A stretch of DNA of 64,000 nucleotides, taken from Brevibacterium gallinarum (GTDB taxonomy: Bacteria > Actinomycetota > Actinomycetes > Actinomycetales > Brevibacteriaceae). The notes beneath the pieces were generated by a model, which was given only the letters and a program-made list of their open reading frames with translations, ran no database searches and had not been told where the DNA came from. A program made the translations under genes and the position numbers. Below, piece after piece: positions 54,073 through 62,344 of the stretch (the stretch's first letter is position 1; each line of letters starts with the position of its first letter). The stretch lies in assembly GCF_014836885.1 (NCBI RefSeq), contig NZ_JACSPY010000008.1, forward strand, positions 95,694 through 159,693. The letters are read 5' to 3'.

Positions 54073-54870
54073 TCAGCCCTCCTGCCGGGGATTCTCAGCC
54101 GAGGCCTGCGAGTCGGCGGTCTCTGCGTCGACAGGGGCTTGGCGGGTGATCTCCGGGCGGTTCGACTGACCGCTGGGCAGACCCTCGCGCAGACGGGCGA
54201 GTTCCATTTCGACATCGCTGTCGCTGGAGAGCGCGTTGAGCTGGGCGTCGATGTCGTCATGCGGGGCGCCGGTCGGATCGTCGAGCGCACCGGAGGCCAG
54301 CAGTTCGTCCATCGCGCCGGCGCGAGCCTGCAGCTGCGCGGTCTTGTCCTCCGCGCGCTGGATCGCCAGACCGACATCGCCGAACTCCTCGGAGATTCCC
54401 GAGTATGCCTCGCTGATCTTGGTCTGGGCTTCTGCTGCGTTGTAGTTGGCCTTGAGAGTCTCCTTGCGGGTGCGGAAGGAGTCGACCTTGGCCTGCAGGC
54501 GCTGCGAGGCCGTCGTGAGCTTCTGCTCCTCGGCCTGCAGGTTCTGGTGCTGGGTCTGCAGGTCGCCGATCTGCTGCTGCAGACCGGACTTGCGGGTCAG
54601 CGCCTCACGCGCGAGATCCTCGCGACCGACTTCGAGGGCTTTCTGTGCCTGGGACTGCAGCTTGTCCTGCTGCTTCTCCAGCTGACCGATCTGCAGCTCG
54701 AGACGCTTGCGGCTCGTGGCCACATCGGCGACACCGCGGCGCACCTTCTGCAGCAGCTCGAGCTGCTTCTGGTACGAGTAGTCCAGTGTCTCGTTGGGAT
54801 TCTCGGCTTTGTCCAGGGCCGAGTTGGCCTTGGCGCCGAAGATCATCTTGATGCGTTTGAAAATGCTCAT
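54073..54870 (-). CDS. pspA: PspA/IM30 family phage-shock protein
   Basis: 265 residues, nearly all coiled coil. MSIFKRIKMIFGAKANSALD is the usual amphipathic membrane-binding start; LDYSYQKQLELLQKVRRGVA and the helical AREALTRKSGLQQQIGDLQ follow. PspA coats damaged inner membrane and preserves the proton gradient. The C-terminal 60 residues are acidic and extended. It leads the psp operon; there is no clgR-like regulator next to it as in mycobacteria. The 220 nt upstream show no clear sigma-E-type promoter. Confidence 0.94.
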   Translation of the reverse strand: MSIFKRIKMIFGAKANSALDKAENPNETLDYSYQKQLELLQKVRRGVADVATSRKRLELQIGQLEKQQDKLQSQAQKALEVGREDLAREALTRKSGLQQQIGDLQTQHQNLQAEEQKLTTASQRLQAKVDSFRTRKETLKANYNAAEAQTKISEAYSGISEEFGDVGLAIQRAEDKTAQLQARAGAMDELLASGALDDPTGAPHDDIDAQLNALSSDSDVEMELARLREGLPSGQSNRPEITRQAPVDAETADSQASAENPRQEG

Positions 54871-55093
54871 CCCAGGGAGTCTCCTTCGAGCTCAAGCTCA
54901 GTTCTGCGTTCCCCCTCACTCTACTGCGTGAAATTGGAAAAAGCTTGAGTCGGATCGGCCTGAATGCCAGGCCCTGGGCGGGCTCCGGGGGCCTGGGATG
55001 GCGCAGCGCCGCCGGCGCGCTGCAGCCGGATTCATCTGCCGGGTCATCCCGGTCTCCTCCAGCTGCCTGCCGGCGCACCGGCGGCGCATACTG

Positions 55094-55384
55094 TCAGCGC
55101 GAGAACCGCTTGCGGTTGGCCTCCTCCACCTCTGAGTACTGCACTCCGGCAGCTGAGAGTGCGTCGCGGATGCTCTCGATGCTCTCCTGCACCTGCCGTT
55201 GCACGACCTCCCATTCGCCGGCCAGCTGCTGGAAGCTCTCAGCGGCACCACCGCGCCACGAGTTCTCCAGACTGCGCAGGTGGCTCATGAGGCTGGCCGC
55301 CTCATTGTGCAGGACCGTGCATGATTCCCTCGTCCGCGTGACAGCGGCTTCGATCTCCTGGGCATCGACCTGAATGACAGCCAT
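55094..55384 (-). CDS. WXG100-family (ESAT-6-like) protein
   Basis: 96 residues from the ATG at 55384 (AAAGGAG SD). The helical hairpin has WRG in ENSWRGGAAESFQQLAGEW, the WXG turn, and no signal peptide. WXG100 proteins are substrates of type VII secretion, but no EccC/EssC or partner is in the window. Its lone position between pspA and htrA is unusual. It could be an orphan substrate of an ESX system encoded elsewhere. Confidence 0.9.
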   Translation of the reverse strand: MAVIQVDAQEIEAAVTRTRESCTVLHNEAASLMSHLRSLENSWRGGAAESFQQLAGEWEVVQRQVQESIESIRDALSAAGVQYSEVEEANRKRFSR

Positions 55385-55458
55385 CCCCGGCTCCTTTCCT
55401 GTGGTGAGAATTGCTGTCTCCCATTCCACGGCAGAGCATCACCGGCCGCCACACGAAG

Positions 55459-55500
55459 ACGGCCGGGTGTGGACAGCGTCTCGTGTCCACACCCGGCCGT
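55459..55500 (-). terminator. Terminator after the htrA gene
   Basis: Arms at 55459-55474 and 55485-55500 are perfect 16-nt inverted repeats around a 10-nt loop. It lies 47 nt past the HtrA stop on the minus strand. Confidence 0.85.
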
Positions 55501-55546
55501 GCACCGTGTCAGCTGCTGTTCACAGCTGACTGCCTGACACTGCCTG

Positions 55547-57214
55547 TCATTTCGCCAGCAGCGTCGTGTCGATCTCCTGCTCCTGACCGCCGCGCACCAC
55601 GGTGATCTTGACTGTCTGGCCCACCGCATGGGAGCGGATGAGCGCCTGCAGTGCGACTGCGTTGTTCACCTGGGTGCCGTTGACCGCGGTGATCTCGTCA
55701 TCGGCTTGGATCCCGGCCTGCTCGGCAGCCGAACCGCCCTGCACCTCGGTGACCTTCGCAGCACCTCGGGCGATCCCGTTGTGATCGACCTGCGAGTCCT
55801 GCACCGCCACACCGAGCGCGGCGTGCTCGGCCGTGCCGTTCTGGATGAGCTGGTCGGCGATGTTCTTGGCCTGGGCAACCGGGATGGCGAACCCGATGCC
55901 GATCGAACCGGCCTGCCCGCTCTGCTGGGAATCGCGCAGTGTCGCTGCCGATGAGTTGACTCCGATGAGCTTGCCGTTGCCGTCGACGAGCGGACCACCG
56001 GAGTTGCCCGGGTTGATCGCGGCATCAGTCTGGATGGCGTTTGTGATCGTCAGAGCTCCCTGCGGGTCCTCGGCGTCCTCACCGATGTTCTCCGTGGTCA
56101 CCGGCCGGTTGAGGGCGGAGACGATGCCGGTGGTGACGGTGTCGGCCAGGCCGAGCGGGTTGCCCAGTGCCATGACCGGGTCGCCGACGCGCAGCTGGCT
56201 GTCGTCGCCGAGCGGCAGCGGGGTCAGGCCTTCGGGGCTCTGCCGCAGCTTGAGCACGGCGATGTCGGTCTCGGGGTCGCGTCCGGCGATGTCCGCTTCG
56301 ACGGTGTCGCCGTTGTTGAAGACGACGTTGACCTGGCCGCCGGGCGTATCGGCTGCGGCGATGACGTGGTTGTTCGTCACGATGTGGCCGGCGCCGTCAT
56401 AGACGAAGCCCGAGCCCAGTCCGCGCACCTCCCCGTTGACGCCGACCCGGATCGCAGCGACCGACTTCGAGGCGGTGTCGGCGATCGCCGCCCAGTCGGG
56501 GGTTTCCTGGGTGCGCTGCGGGGTGTTCTGCGGATCGGTCTGGGACTCCTGCTCCTGCCCGCTGAGAGCCTGCATCCCGTACATGGTGCCGGCGCCCAGC
56601 GCGCCGCCGAGCAGCACCGCGAGCAGTGTGAACAGAGTCAGTGCACCCCAGCCGGGGCCGCGTCGCTCCCGGCGAGCCGGGGCGGAGAGGGGACCGCCGG
56701 CTAGAGGACCGCCGGCAAGAGGGCTGCCAGCGTGGTTGCCGCCTGCATGGGTGCCGCCAGGAGGCGGCGTCTGCTCGCCACCGGAGCCGTAGCTCGGCGC
56801 ACCAGTGCCCACCGCGTTGCCCGCGGCCGTCGGCCCGCTGGCCGCGTTCGCACCGGTTTCAGTTCCGCGCCCAACACCGTGCCCAGCGCCAAGCCCAGCG
56901 CCGGGCTGGTGTGCCTGCGGTGCGCTCGCCGGTGGCTGCGGGAATGTGCGCGGGGGCTGGCTGGGCTGCGGCTCGGCGGCCGGCGGGAAGGGCCGGCCGG
57001 CCGGTGTGCCGGCGTCAGCACCATGGCCCGAACCGTGTCCGGAACCGGCCTGCTGGCCCGGTTGGGAGCCGTAGGCAGCCGTCGGAGAGGCGGGGCGCAG
57101 GGGGTCGTCGCTGGTGGGGAAGGTGCGCCGGGTCTGCTGGGAGTGGCGGCCAGGCTGTGCCGGTCCGGTGGGGCGCTCGTAGCCGTCGGCGGGGTGCTCA
57201 GGCGTGTGGCTCAT
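55547..57214 (-). CDS. HtrA-type serine protease with PDZ domain
   Basis: 555 residues from the ATG at 57214 (AAGGAAAGGA SD), overlapping the end of the kinase gene by 17 nt. Residues 1-185 are disordered Pro/Gly/Gln-rich and cytoplasmic. A membrane segment (about 188-212) precedes the protease with the triad His283 (NNHVIAA), Asp317 (PETDIAVLKL) and Ser405 (NPGNSGGPLV). A PDZ domain (about 465-550) closes the protein. It is the third gene of a regulator-kinase-protease set like mprA-mprB-pepD of mycobacteria. It would degrade or refold damaged exported proteins. Confidence 0.94.
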   Translation of the reverse strand: MSHTPEHPADGYERPTGPAQPGRHSQQTRRTFPTSDDPLRPASPTAAYGSQPGQQAGSGHGSGHGADAGTPAGRPFPPAAEPQPSQPPRTFPQPPASAPQAHQPGAGLGAGHGVGRGTETGANAASGPTAAGNAVGTGAPSYGSGGEQTPPPGGTHAGGNHAGSPLAGGPLAGGPLSAPARRERRGPGWGALTLFTLLAVLLGGALGAGTMYGMQALSGQEQESQTDPQNTPQRTQETPDWAAIADTASKSVAAIRVGVNGEVRGLGSGFVYDGAGHIVTNNHVIAAADTPGGQVNVVFNNGDTVEADIAGRDPETDIAVLKLRQSPEGLTPLPLGDDSQLRVGDPVMALGNPLGLADTVTTGIVSALNRPVTTENIGEDAEDPQGALTITNAIQTDAAINPGNSGGPLVDGNGKLIGVNSSAATLRDSQQSGQAGSIGIGFAIPVAQAKNIADQLIQNGTAEHAALGVAVQDSQVDHNGIARGAAKVTEVQGGSAAEQAGIQADDEITAVNGTQVNNAVALQALIRSHAVGQTVKITVVRGGQEQEIDTTLLAK

Positions 57215-58994
57215 CAGTGTCCTTTCCTTGCGCTTCGGACGCAGCGGGGGTGTCGAGTGGGATCGGCAGGTCGACGCGGAAGGTCGCGCCGCCGCCGGGA
57301 GTGGGGTGCACGGTGATCCGGCCCTGGTGGGATTCGACGATCGCCTTGACGATCGACAGGCCCAGGCCGGAGCCTCCGGTGTCGCGGTTGCGGGAGGCAT
57401 CGAGGCGGTAGAACCGCTCGAAGATGCGCGGGACGTCCTCAGCGTCGATGCCGTCGCCGTGGTCGCGGACCTCGAAGCGGACCCGGCCTGCGGGGAACCC
57501 GGCGAGCTTCTCGCTCACGCTCACACCCCCGGCTGCGGAGACGTCTGGGACGATTGTCTGCGCCGTGCCCGAGGCGGTGGCTCCGGTTTCGGAGGCGGCG
57601 GTGCTGCCGGTGGCCGGCCCGGTCTTGGGGTCGGTCCTGTCGGTCTTGTCGCGTTTGAAGATCCGCACCGGGCCGGTGACGAAACCGGGCGCCTTGGGCT
57701 TCGGGACCACCGCCTCGGGAGCGGGAGGCTCGGCGGGCACTCCGACGACGCCGACGGCGAACTCGATCGCCGTCTGCGGTGGCGTGTGCCGCACGGCGTT
57801 GCCGGCGAGGTTGACGATGACCTGGCGCAGCTTGGCCTCGGAGCCGTAGATGACCGGGATGTTCTCATCGGCGTCGTTGCCGTCGAGGCCGATGAAGCTG
57901 ATGTCGCGATCCGGATCCTGGGCGGCGGCATCGGCGGCGGCGTCGCGGACGATCGCACAGATGTTGACCGGGCCGAGCTCTGCCTCGCGGCGCTCATCGA
58001 GGCGGGCGAGGACGACGAGGTCTTCGACGAGCACGCCCATCCGCTTGGCCTCGGCTTCGATGCGGTCCATCGCCTGGCCGATGTGCTCAGGGTCCTTGAG
58101 TGCGCCCTGCCGGTAGAGCTCGGCGTAGCCGCGGATCGTCACGAGCGGGGTGCGCAGCTCATGGGAGGCATCCGAGACGAACTGGCGGATGCGCTTCTCC
58201 GACCGGGTCTGGCCGTCGAAGGAGTCCTCAATGCGGCCGAGCATCGTGTTGAGCGCTGCTGAGAGCCGGCCGAGCTCAGTGTTGCGCGGGTATTTCGACA
58301 CGCGCTGGGAGAGGTCGCCGGCGGCGATCCGCGAGGCGGTCTCCTCGATGTTCTTCAGCGGCCGGAAGGTGTTGGTGATCGCGAAGTAGCCGACGCCTGC
58401 CACCAGTGCCAGGGCGAGCAGGCCGATGCCGACCATGGTGTTGCGGGCGCGTTCGCTGATGTCGTCGACGTCCTTGTCGAAGGGCACGGCGACGGCGACG
58501 AGCCACGGGGTGCCCTTGACCTGGAGTGCGAGCACCCGCCAATGCGAGGAGGTGCCCTCGACGGTGAAGGGGTGGCCGGCGCGCTCGTTGACGAGCGACT
58601 GGTTGATGTCGGGCAGGTACGGCACGTTCGTCGGGTCCGGGGCGACCGGCTCGAAGGCGGTATTGCCGTCGGAGGAGTAGAACTGCACGTAGTAGGAGCC
58701 GGGCAGCAGATTGCGCAGCGACTCCTCCTGCGGATTCGACTGCACCTGGTCCCCGCCCTGCAGGGGTGCGGGCAGGAACACCTGCTCAGCGGCCTGGATC
58801 GCCAAGGCGTCCGAGGCGCTGATGAGCCGCTCATCGGTGCGCTCGATGAGGCTGGCGCGGATGTTCTCGAGCACCCATGCGCTCGTGCCGGTGAGCACGA
58901 GCAGCATGAGCGTCATCATGATCGTCAGCAGCTTGGTGGTCAGCGACCATTCTTCCCAGATGACGGTCTGCTTGCTCTTGCGGTGACGATTCAC
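57198..58994 (-). CDS. Sensor histidine kinase with an insertion in the ATP-binding domain
   Basis: 598 residues. Two membrane segments (about 22-42 and 187-207) enclose a 145-residue external sensor. A HAMP region follows, then the H-box SDASHELRTPLVTIRGYAEL with phospho-His278 and the N-box NLAGNAVRHTP with Asn399. G1 (RDHGDGID, about 510) and G2 (GGSGLGLSIV) are intact. Between the N-box and G1 lies about 85 residues of Pro/Lys/Thr/Ala-rich sequence absent from ordinary kinases. The response regulator is 45 nt upstream. It resembles MprB/TcrY-type kinases, so envelope stress is a plausible signal. Confidence 0.92.
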   Translation of the reverse strand: MNRHRKSKQTVIWEEWSLTTKLLTIMMTLMLLVLTGTSAWVLENIRASLIERTDERLISASDALAIQAAEQVFLPAPLQGGDQVQSNPQEESLRNLLPGSYYVQFYSSDGNTAFEPVAPDPTNVPYLPDINQSLVNERAGHPFTVEGTSSHWRVLALQVKGTPWLVAVAVPFDKDVDDISERARNTMVGIGLLALALVAGVGYFAITNTFRPLKNIEETASRIAAGDLSQRVSKYPRNTELGRLSAALNTMLGRIEDSFDGQTRSEKRIRQFVSDASHELRTPLVTIRGYAELYRQGALKDPEHIGQAMDRIEAEAKRMGVLVEDLVVLARLDERREAELGPVNICAIVRDAAADAAAQDPDRDISFIGLDGNDADENIPVIYGSEAKLRQVIVNLAGNAVRHTPPQTAIEFAVGVVGVPAEPPAPEAVVPKPKAPGFVTGPVRIFKRDKTDRTDPKTGPATGSTAASETGATASGTAQTIVPDVSAAGGVSVSEKLAGFPAGRVRFEVRDHGDGIDAEDVPRIFERFYRLDASRNRDTGGSGLGLSIVKAIVESHQGRITVHPTPGGGATFRVDLPIPLDTPAASEAQGKDTDEPHA

Positions 58995-59039
58995 AGGCGT
59001 GACGATTCTCAGCTCGATAGGGGGTCAGGTGTCAGGTGC

Positions 59040-59801
59040 TCACTTGGTCTCAGGTGTGCGCAGCATGTAGCCCACGCCGCGCTTCGTCTGGATCATCGGG
59101 CGCCATTCGGCCTGCACCGGGTTGCCGGCTTCGTCGGTCTCCGGGGCGGTGTCGATCTTGCGGCGCAGGTAGGAGATGTAGGACTCGACGATGCCGGTGT
59201 CGCCGCCGAAGTCGTACTCCCACACGTGGTCGAGGATCTGCGACTTCGACAGCACGCGGTTGGCGTTGAGCATGAGGTAGCGCAGCAGCTTGAACTCAGT
59301 GGGCGAGAGGTCGACGAGGATCCCCCCGCGGCGCACCTCATGGGTGTCGTCGTCGAGTTCGAGGTCACCGACCTGCACGACTGCGCCCTCGTCCTCTTCG
59401 AGGCTGTGGGTGCGGCGCAGCACCGCGCGGATGCGGGCGACGACCTCTTCGAGGCTGAAGGGCTTGGTGACGTAGTCATCGCCGCCGACGGTCAGGCCGG
59501 TGATCTTGTCGGAGGTGTCGTCACGGGCGGTGAGGAAGACGACCGGGATGTGCCGGCCGGTCTGGCGCAGCCGGCGGGTGACGGTGAAGCCGTCCATGTC
59601 CGGAAGCATGACGTCGAGGACGAGCAGGTCCGGTTCGTTCTGCTCGGCCAGGCGCAGAGCCTCAGCGCCGTTGCCGGCGGAGATGACGTCGAAGCCGGCG
59701 AAGCGCAGGCTGGTGGACAGGAGTTCGCGGATGTTGGGCTCATCATCGACGACCAGCAGGGTGGCCTCAATGTCTTCGTGTTCGAGATGTCCTGAAGTCA
59801 T
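59040..59801 (-). CDS. OmpR-family response regulator
   Basis: 253 residues from the ATG at 59801 (AGGATGAGG SD); the frame extends 18 codons further up into the operator. The receiver domain has the acidic pair VVDDE, phospho-acceptor Asp63 in LLVLDVMLPDMDGF and Lys in YVTKPFSLEE. The winged helix (about 140-250) includes LSPTEFKLLRYLMLNANRVL and an unusual ten-residue insert (TDEAGNPVQAEW) before the wing. It is first in the operon with kinase and htrA. Confidence 0.94.
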   Translation of the reverse strand: MTSGHLEHEDIEATLLVVDDEPNIRELLSTSLRFAGFDVISAGNGAEALRLAEQNEPDLLVLDVMLPDMDGFTVTRRLRQTGRHIPVVFLTARDDTSDKITGLTVGGDDYVTKPFSLEEVVARIRAVLRRTHSLEEDEGAVVQVGDLELDDDTHEVRRGGILVDLSPTEFKLLRYLMLNANRVLSKSQILDHVWEYDFGGDTGIVESYISYLRRKIDTAPETDEAGNPVQAEWRPMIQTKRGVGYMLRTPETK

Positions 59802-59822
59802 GGCCTCATCCTGACATACGAG

Positions 59823-59850
59823 TCTGGAAGTTTTCTGGACGCCGTCTGGA
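59823..59850 (-). promoter_or_regulatory. Three TCTGGA repeats at exact 11-bp spacing (likely response-regulator box)
   Basis: TCTGGA occurs at 59823, 59834 and 59845, that is, TCCAGA three times on the coding strand. It lies 22-49 nt upstream of the response-regulator start. Direct repeats one helical turn apart are the normal binding layout for OmpR-family dimers, so autoregulation is likely. Confidence 0.6.
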
Positions 59851-59856
59851 TGCAAA

Positions 59857-59872
59857 TGTGATCTAAGTCACA
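59857..59872. promoter_or_regulatory. Perfect CRP/GlxR-type palindrome upstream of the response regulator
   Basis: TGTGATCTAAGTCACA matches TGTGA-N6-TCACA fully, including the central TA of the corynebacterial GlxR consensus TGTGANNTANNTCACA. It lies 56 nt upstream of the regulator start and 3 nt from the end of the glutamate-synthase-like gene. Confidence 0.65.
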
Positions 59873-59874
59873 CT

Positions 59875-61533
59875 TCATTCGGCGGGTTTGTCATCCGTTT
59901 CGACATCGGGGTGGACGGTCTCGCCCTCGTCCTCCTCCTGATGGACCCAGTTGGGTCCGAAGAACTCGGCGGTGGCCTCGTTCCAGTCCTCCAGCCACCC
60001 GCGCGGTGGCGCCTCGAGCAGCTCGCCTTCCTTCATCCAGTTGAAGACGTGCGCGTAGGACATCACCTCGGTCTGGGAGACGCGCTTGCGCAACATCTTC
60101 GGCGAGAGCTGATCCGGGCGGGCGACACCGAGCGTCGAGAGCATCTGCTTGGCCTCATCGACGGTGGCCTTGTGGTAGTTGTACACCGCCTCGGACTTCG
60201 AGGGCACGTGCAGCGAGCGGGCGAGCTTGGGGTCCTGCGTGGCGACACCGGTGGGGCAGTGGTTGGTGTGGCAGCGCTGCGCCTGGATGCAGCCGACGGC
60301 CATCATCATCGGCCTAGCGGCCAGGCAGAAGTCCGCGCCCTGGATGAGCCGGCGGACGATGTCGTTGCCTGAAGCGATCTTGCCGGCCACCCCGAGCTTG
60401 ATGTGCTTGCGCAGCCCGACGCCGACGAGGGCGTTGTGCACAACGTGCAGGCCCTCGGTCAGCGGGGTGCCCATGTGGTCTTCGTATTCCAGGGGTGCGG
60501 CACCGGTGCCGCCCTCGGAGCCGTCGATGACGATGAAGTCGGGCAGAATGCCGGTCTCCAGCATCGCCTTGCACATGCCGAGCACGTCACGGCGCATGCC
60601 GACGCACAGTTTGAACCCGATCGGCTTGCCCCCGGAGAGCTCGCGCAGCTGGGCGATGAACTCCATGAGCTCGCGAGGAGTCTGGAACGCTGAATGGGCA
60701 GGCGGGGAGATGCAGTCCTCGTCGAGCGGAACGCTGCGCGCCTCAGCGATCTCCGGGGTGATCTTCTCCGCCGGCAGCACACCGCCCAGACCGGGTTTGG
60801 CGCCCTGGGAGAGCTTGACCGAGATCGCCTTGACATGCGGGTGGCAGGCCTTCTCCTCGAACTGCTCGGGATTGAAATTGCCCTCGGCATCACGGCAGCT
60901 GAAGTACCCCGAGCCGAACTCCCAGATCAGATCGGCGCCGCTTTCGAGGTGGTACTTCGTCAGCCCGCCCTCTCCGGTCTCCTGAGCGAACCCGCCGCGG
61001 GCCGCTCCCTGGCTCATCGCCATGACGGCGTTCTTCGACAGAGAGCCGAAGCTCATCGAGGAGATGATGAACAGCGAGGAGTCGTACGGCTGGCTGCACT
61101 GCGGTCCACCGAGGCGCACCCGGTGCTCGCCCTCCGGGATCGGGCCGGGCTGAGCGGCATGGATGAGGTACTCGTAACCCGGTGCGCGCACCTCGAGCTC
61201 GGTGCCGAAGGACTTGACCGAGTGCGTGCCGTTGGCGCGTTCGTAGATGAGGTCGCGGACATCGCGGTCGAACGGCTTGCCGTCGTAGTTGCGCTCGACG
61301 AAGTACTGCTGGACCAACGGGCGGATGGTCTCCATCATGTACCGGCCGTGGCCGATGACAGGGAAGTTGCGCAGCACCGCGTATCGGTACTGCACCACGT
61401 CGTAGATGGCCACGAGCAGCAGGAGTCCGGCGGCTAAGACGAGGATCCACCACCACGGGCTGAGCGCCAGCGCCATTGCCGCACCGACCGCCATGACGAA
61501 GAGTATGCCGATGAAGATACCGATCGCGATCAT
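59875..61533 (-). CDS. FMN-binding glutamate synthase-like protein, membrane-anchored
   Basis: 552 residues from the ATG at 61533. Two short hydrophobic segments (about 3-45) precede a GltB central/FMN domain: SSMSFGSLSKNAVMAMSQGA, VKLSQGAKPGLGGVLPAEK, IVIDGSEGGTGAAPLEYED and the cysteine cluster CIQAQRCHTNHCPTGVATQD for a 3Fe-4S centre. It lacks the glutaminase domain of GltB, so it does not use glutamine in the normal way. Stand-alone proteins of this sort are widespread in bacteria and their reaction is not settled. It is on the minus strand, separate from the two-component operon. Confidence 0.88.
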   Translation of the reverse strand: MIAIGIFIGILFVMAVGAAMALALSPWWWILVLAAGLLLLVAIYDVVQYRYAVLRNFPVIGHGRYMMETIRPLVQQYFVERNYDGKPFDRDVRDLIYERANGTHSVKSFGTELEVRAPGYEYLIHAAQPGPIPEGEHRVRLGGPQCSQPYDSSLFIISSMSFGSLSKNAVMAMSQGAARGGFAQETGEGGLTKYHLESGADLIWEFGSGYFSCRDAEGNFNPEQFEEKACHPHVKAISVKLSQGAKPGLGGVLPAEKITPEIAEARSVPLDEDCISPPAHSAFQTPRELMEFIAQLRELSGGKPIGFKLCVGMRRDVLGMCKAMLETGILPDFIVIDGSEGGTGAAPLEYEDHMGTPLTEGLHVVHNALVGVGLRKHIKLGVAGKIASGNDIVRRLIQGADFCLAARPMMMAVGCIQAQRCHTNHCPTGVATQDPKLARSLHVPSKSEAVYNYHKATVDEAKQMLSTLGVARPDQLSPKMLRKRVSQTEVMSYAHVFNWMKEGELLEAPPRGWLEDWNEATAEFFGPNWVHQEEDEGETVHPDVETDDKPAE

Positions 61534-61609
61534 GTTCTTTAGCCTACGACTAAAGCAGAGCAACCTGAACTAGCAACGTGCCCTGCTTTTCACGCGGCCG
61601 GCGTGCAGG

Positions 61610-62161
61610 TCAGGCCGGCTGCTCTTCCTGTCGCTTGCGGTACGCGGCCACGTGGGTGCGGTTGGCGCAGTTGCCGGTGTCGCAGAAGCGCTTCGAGCGG
61701 TTACGTGAGAAGTCGACGAACACGGCGTTGCAGTCCTCGGCCGCGCACACCTGCAGGCGGGAGAGCTCGTGCTCGCGGATGAGGTCGATGAGCGCGAAGG
61801 CGATGTCGATGGCGAAGCGGTCCGGCAGCGGCGCGGTCTGGGCGGTGCCGTGCAGGTGCCAGTCCCAGCCGTCATGGCGCACGAGCTGGGGGAGTGCGTT
61901 GCAGCGCAGCAGTGTCGAGTTCACCGCCGCGACGACGTCCTCGATCGCATCGGAGTCGAAGACGGTCTCGAAGTCCTCCCGCACCGCATGGGTCAGTTCG
62001 ACGTCGGTGCTCGTCGCCGAGATCGGGGCCGAGAAGTCGTGCCGACGGGCGAACTCCTCGATGGCTCCGGCATCGGCCAGCAGCTCCTGGTCGTTGCGCC
62101 CGGAGTTGATGAGGTCGACGAGCATGAGTAGGACGGAGCGGTTTTCATCGGTGAGAGACAT
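61610..62161 (-). CDS. CGNR zinc-finger regulator (ABATE domain)
   Basis: 183 residues from the ATG at 62161; an in-frame start 14 codons up lies in a CRP-like palindrome. The C-terminal treble clef reads VCAAEDCNAVFVDFSRNRSK followed by RFCDTGNCANRTHVAAYR, with four Cys and the CGNR-like CANR. The N-terminal 120 residues are the ABATE domain. These proteins are thought to be stress-responsive transcription regulators. It is divergent from the EamA exporter and may control it. Confidence 0.88.
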   Translation of the reverse strand: MSLTDENRSVLLMLVDLINSGRNDQELLADAGAIEEFARRHDFSAPISATSTDVELTHAVREDFETVFDSDAIEDVVAAVNSTLLRCNALPQLVRHDGWDWHLHGTAQTAPLPDRFAIDIAFALIDLIREHELSRLQVCAAEDCNAVFVDFSRNRSKRFCDTGNCANRTHVAAYRKRQEEQPA

Positions 62162-62188
62162 GCTGGCCACAGTGTAGCGAATACGGCC

Positions 62189-62204
62189 TGTGAGCAAGCT
62201 CACG
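62189..62204. promoter_or_regulatory. CRP/GlxR-like palindrome upstream of the CGNR gene
   Basis: TGTGAGCAAGCTCACG matches TGTGA-N6-TCACA except at the last base, and its core GTGAGC-AA-GCTCAC is symmetric. It lies 28-43 nt upstream of the CGNR start. Confidence 0.45.
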
Positions 62205-62282
62205 CGAAATCTGTCTCGTCATGACCATCGTCGCGTTGACTCGTGAGCTCTGCCTGCTGTTCACTTGAAGATGTGTCAGTGC

Positions 62283-62312
62283 GTCATGAGTCAAAGTGCG
62301 AACACTCATGAC
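62283..62312. promoter_or_regulatory. Inverted repeat upstream of the EamA exporter
   Basis: GTCATGAGT (62283-62291) and ACTCATGAC (62304-62312) are perfect 9-nt arms around 12 nt. It lies 33 nt before the EamA start, a good place for an operator. The CGNR protein encoded divergently is a candidate binder. Confidence 0.5.
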
Positions 62313-62344
62313 ATGCCATTCAGTTCCACGTGGGGAGGGAAACC

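Noticed and set aside
55094..57214. A type VII secretion cluster around the WXG100 gene
   Set aside because: No FtsK/SpoIIIE-type ATPase, EccB/D/E or mycosin gene is present; neighbours are psp and htrA genes.
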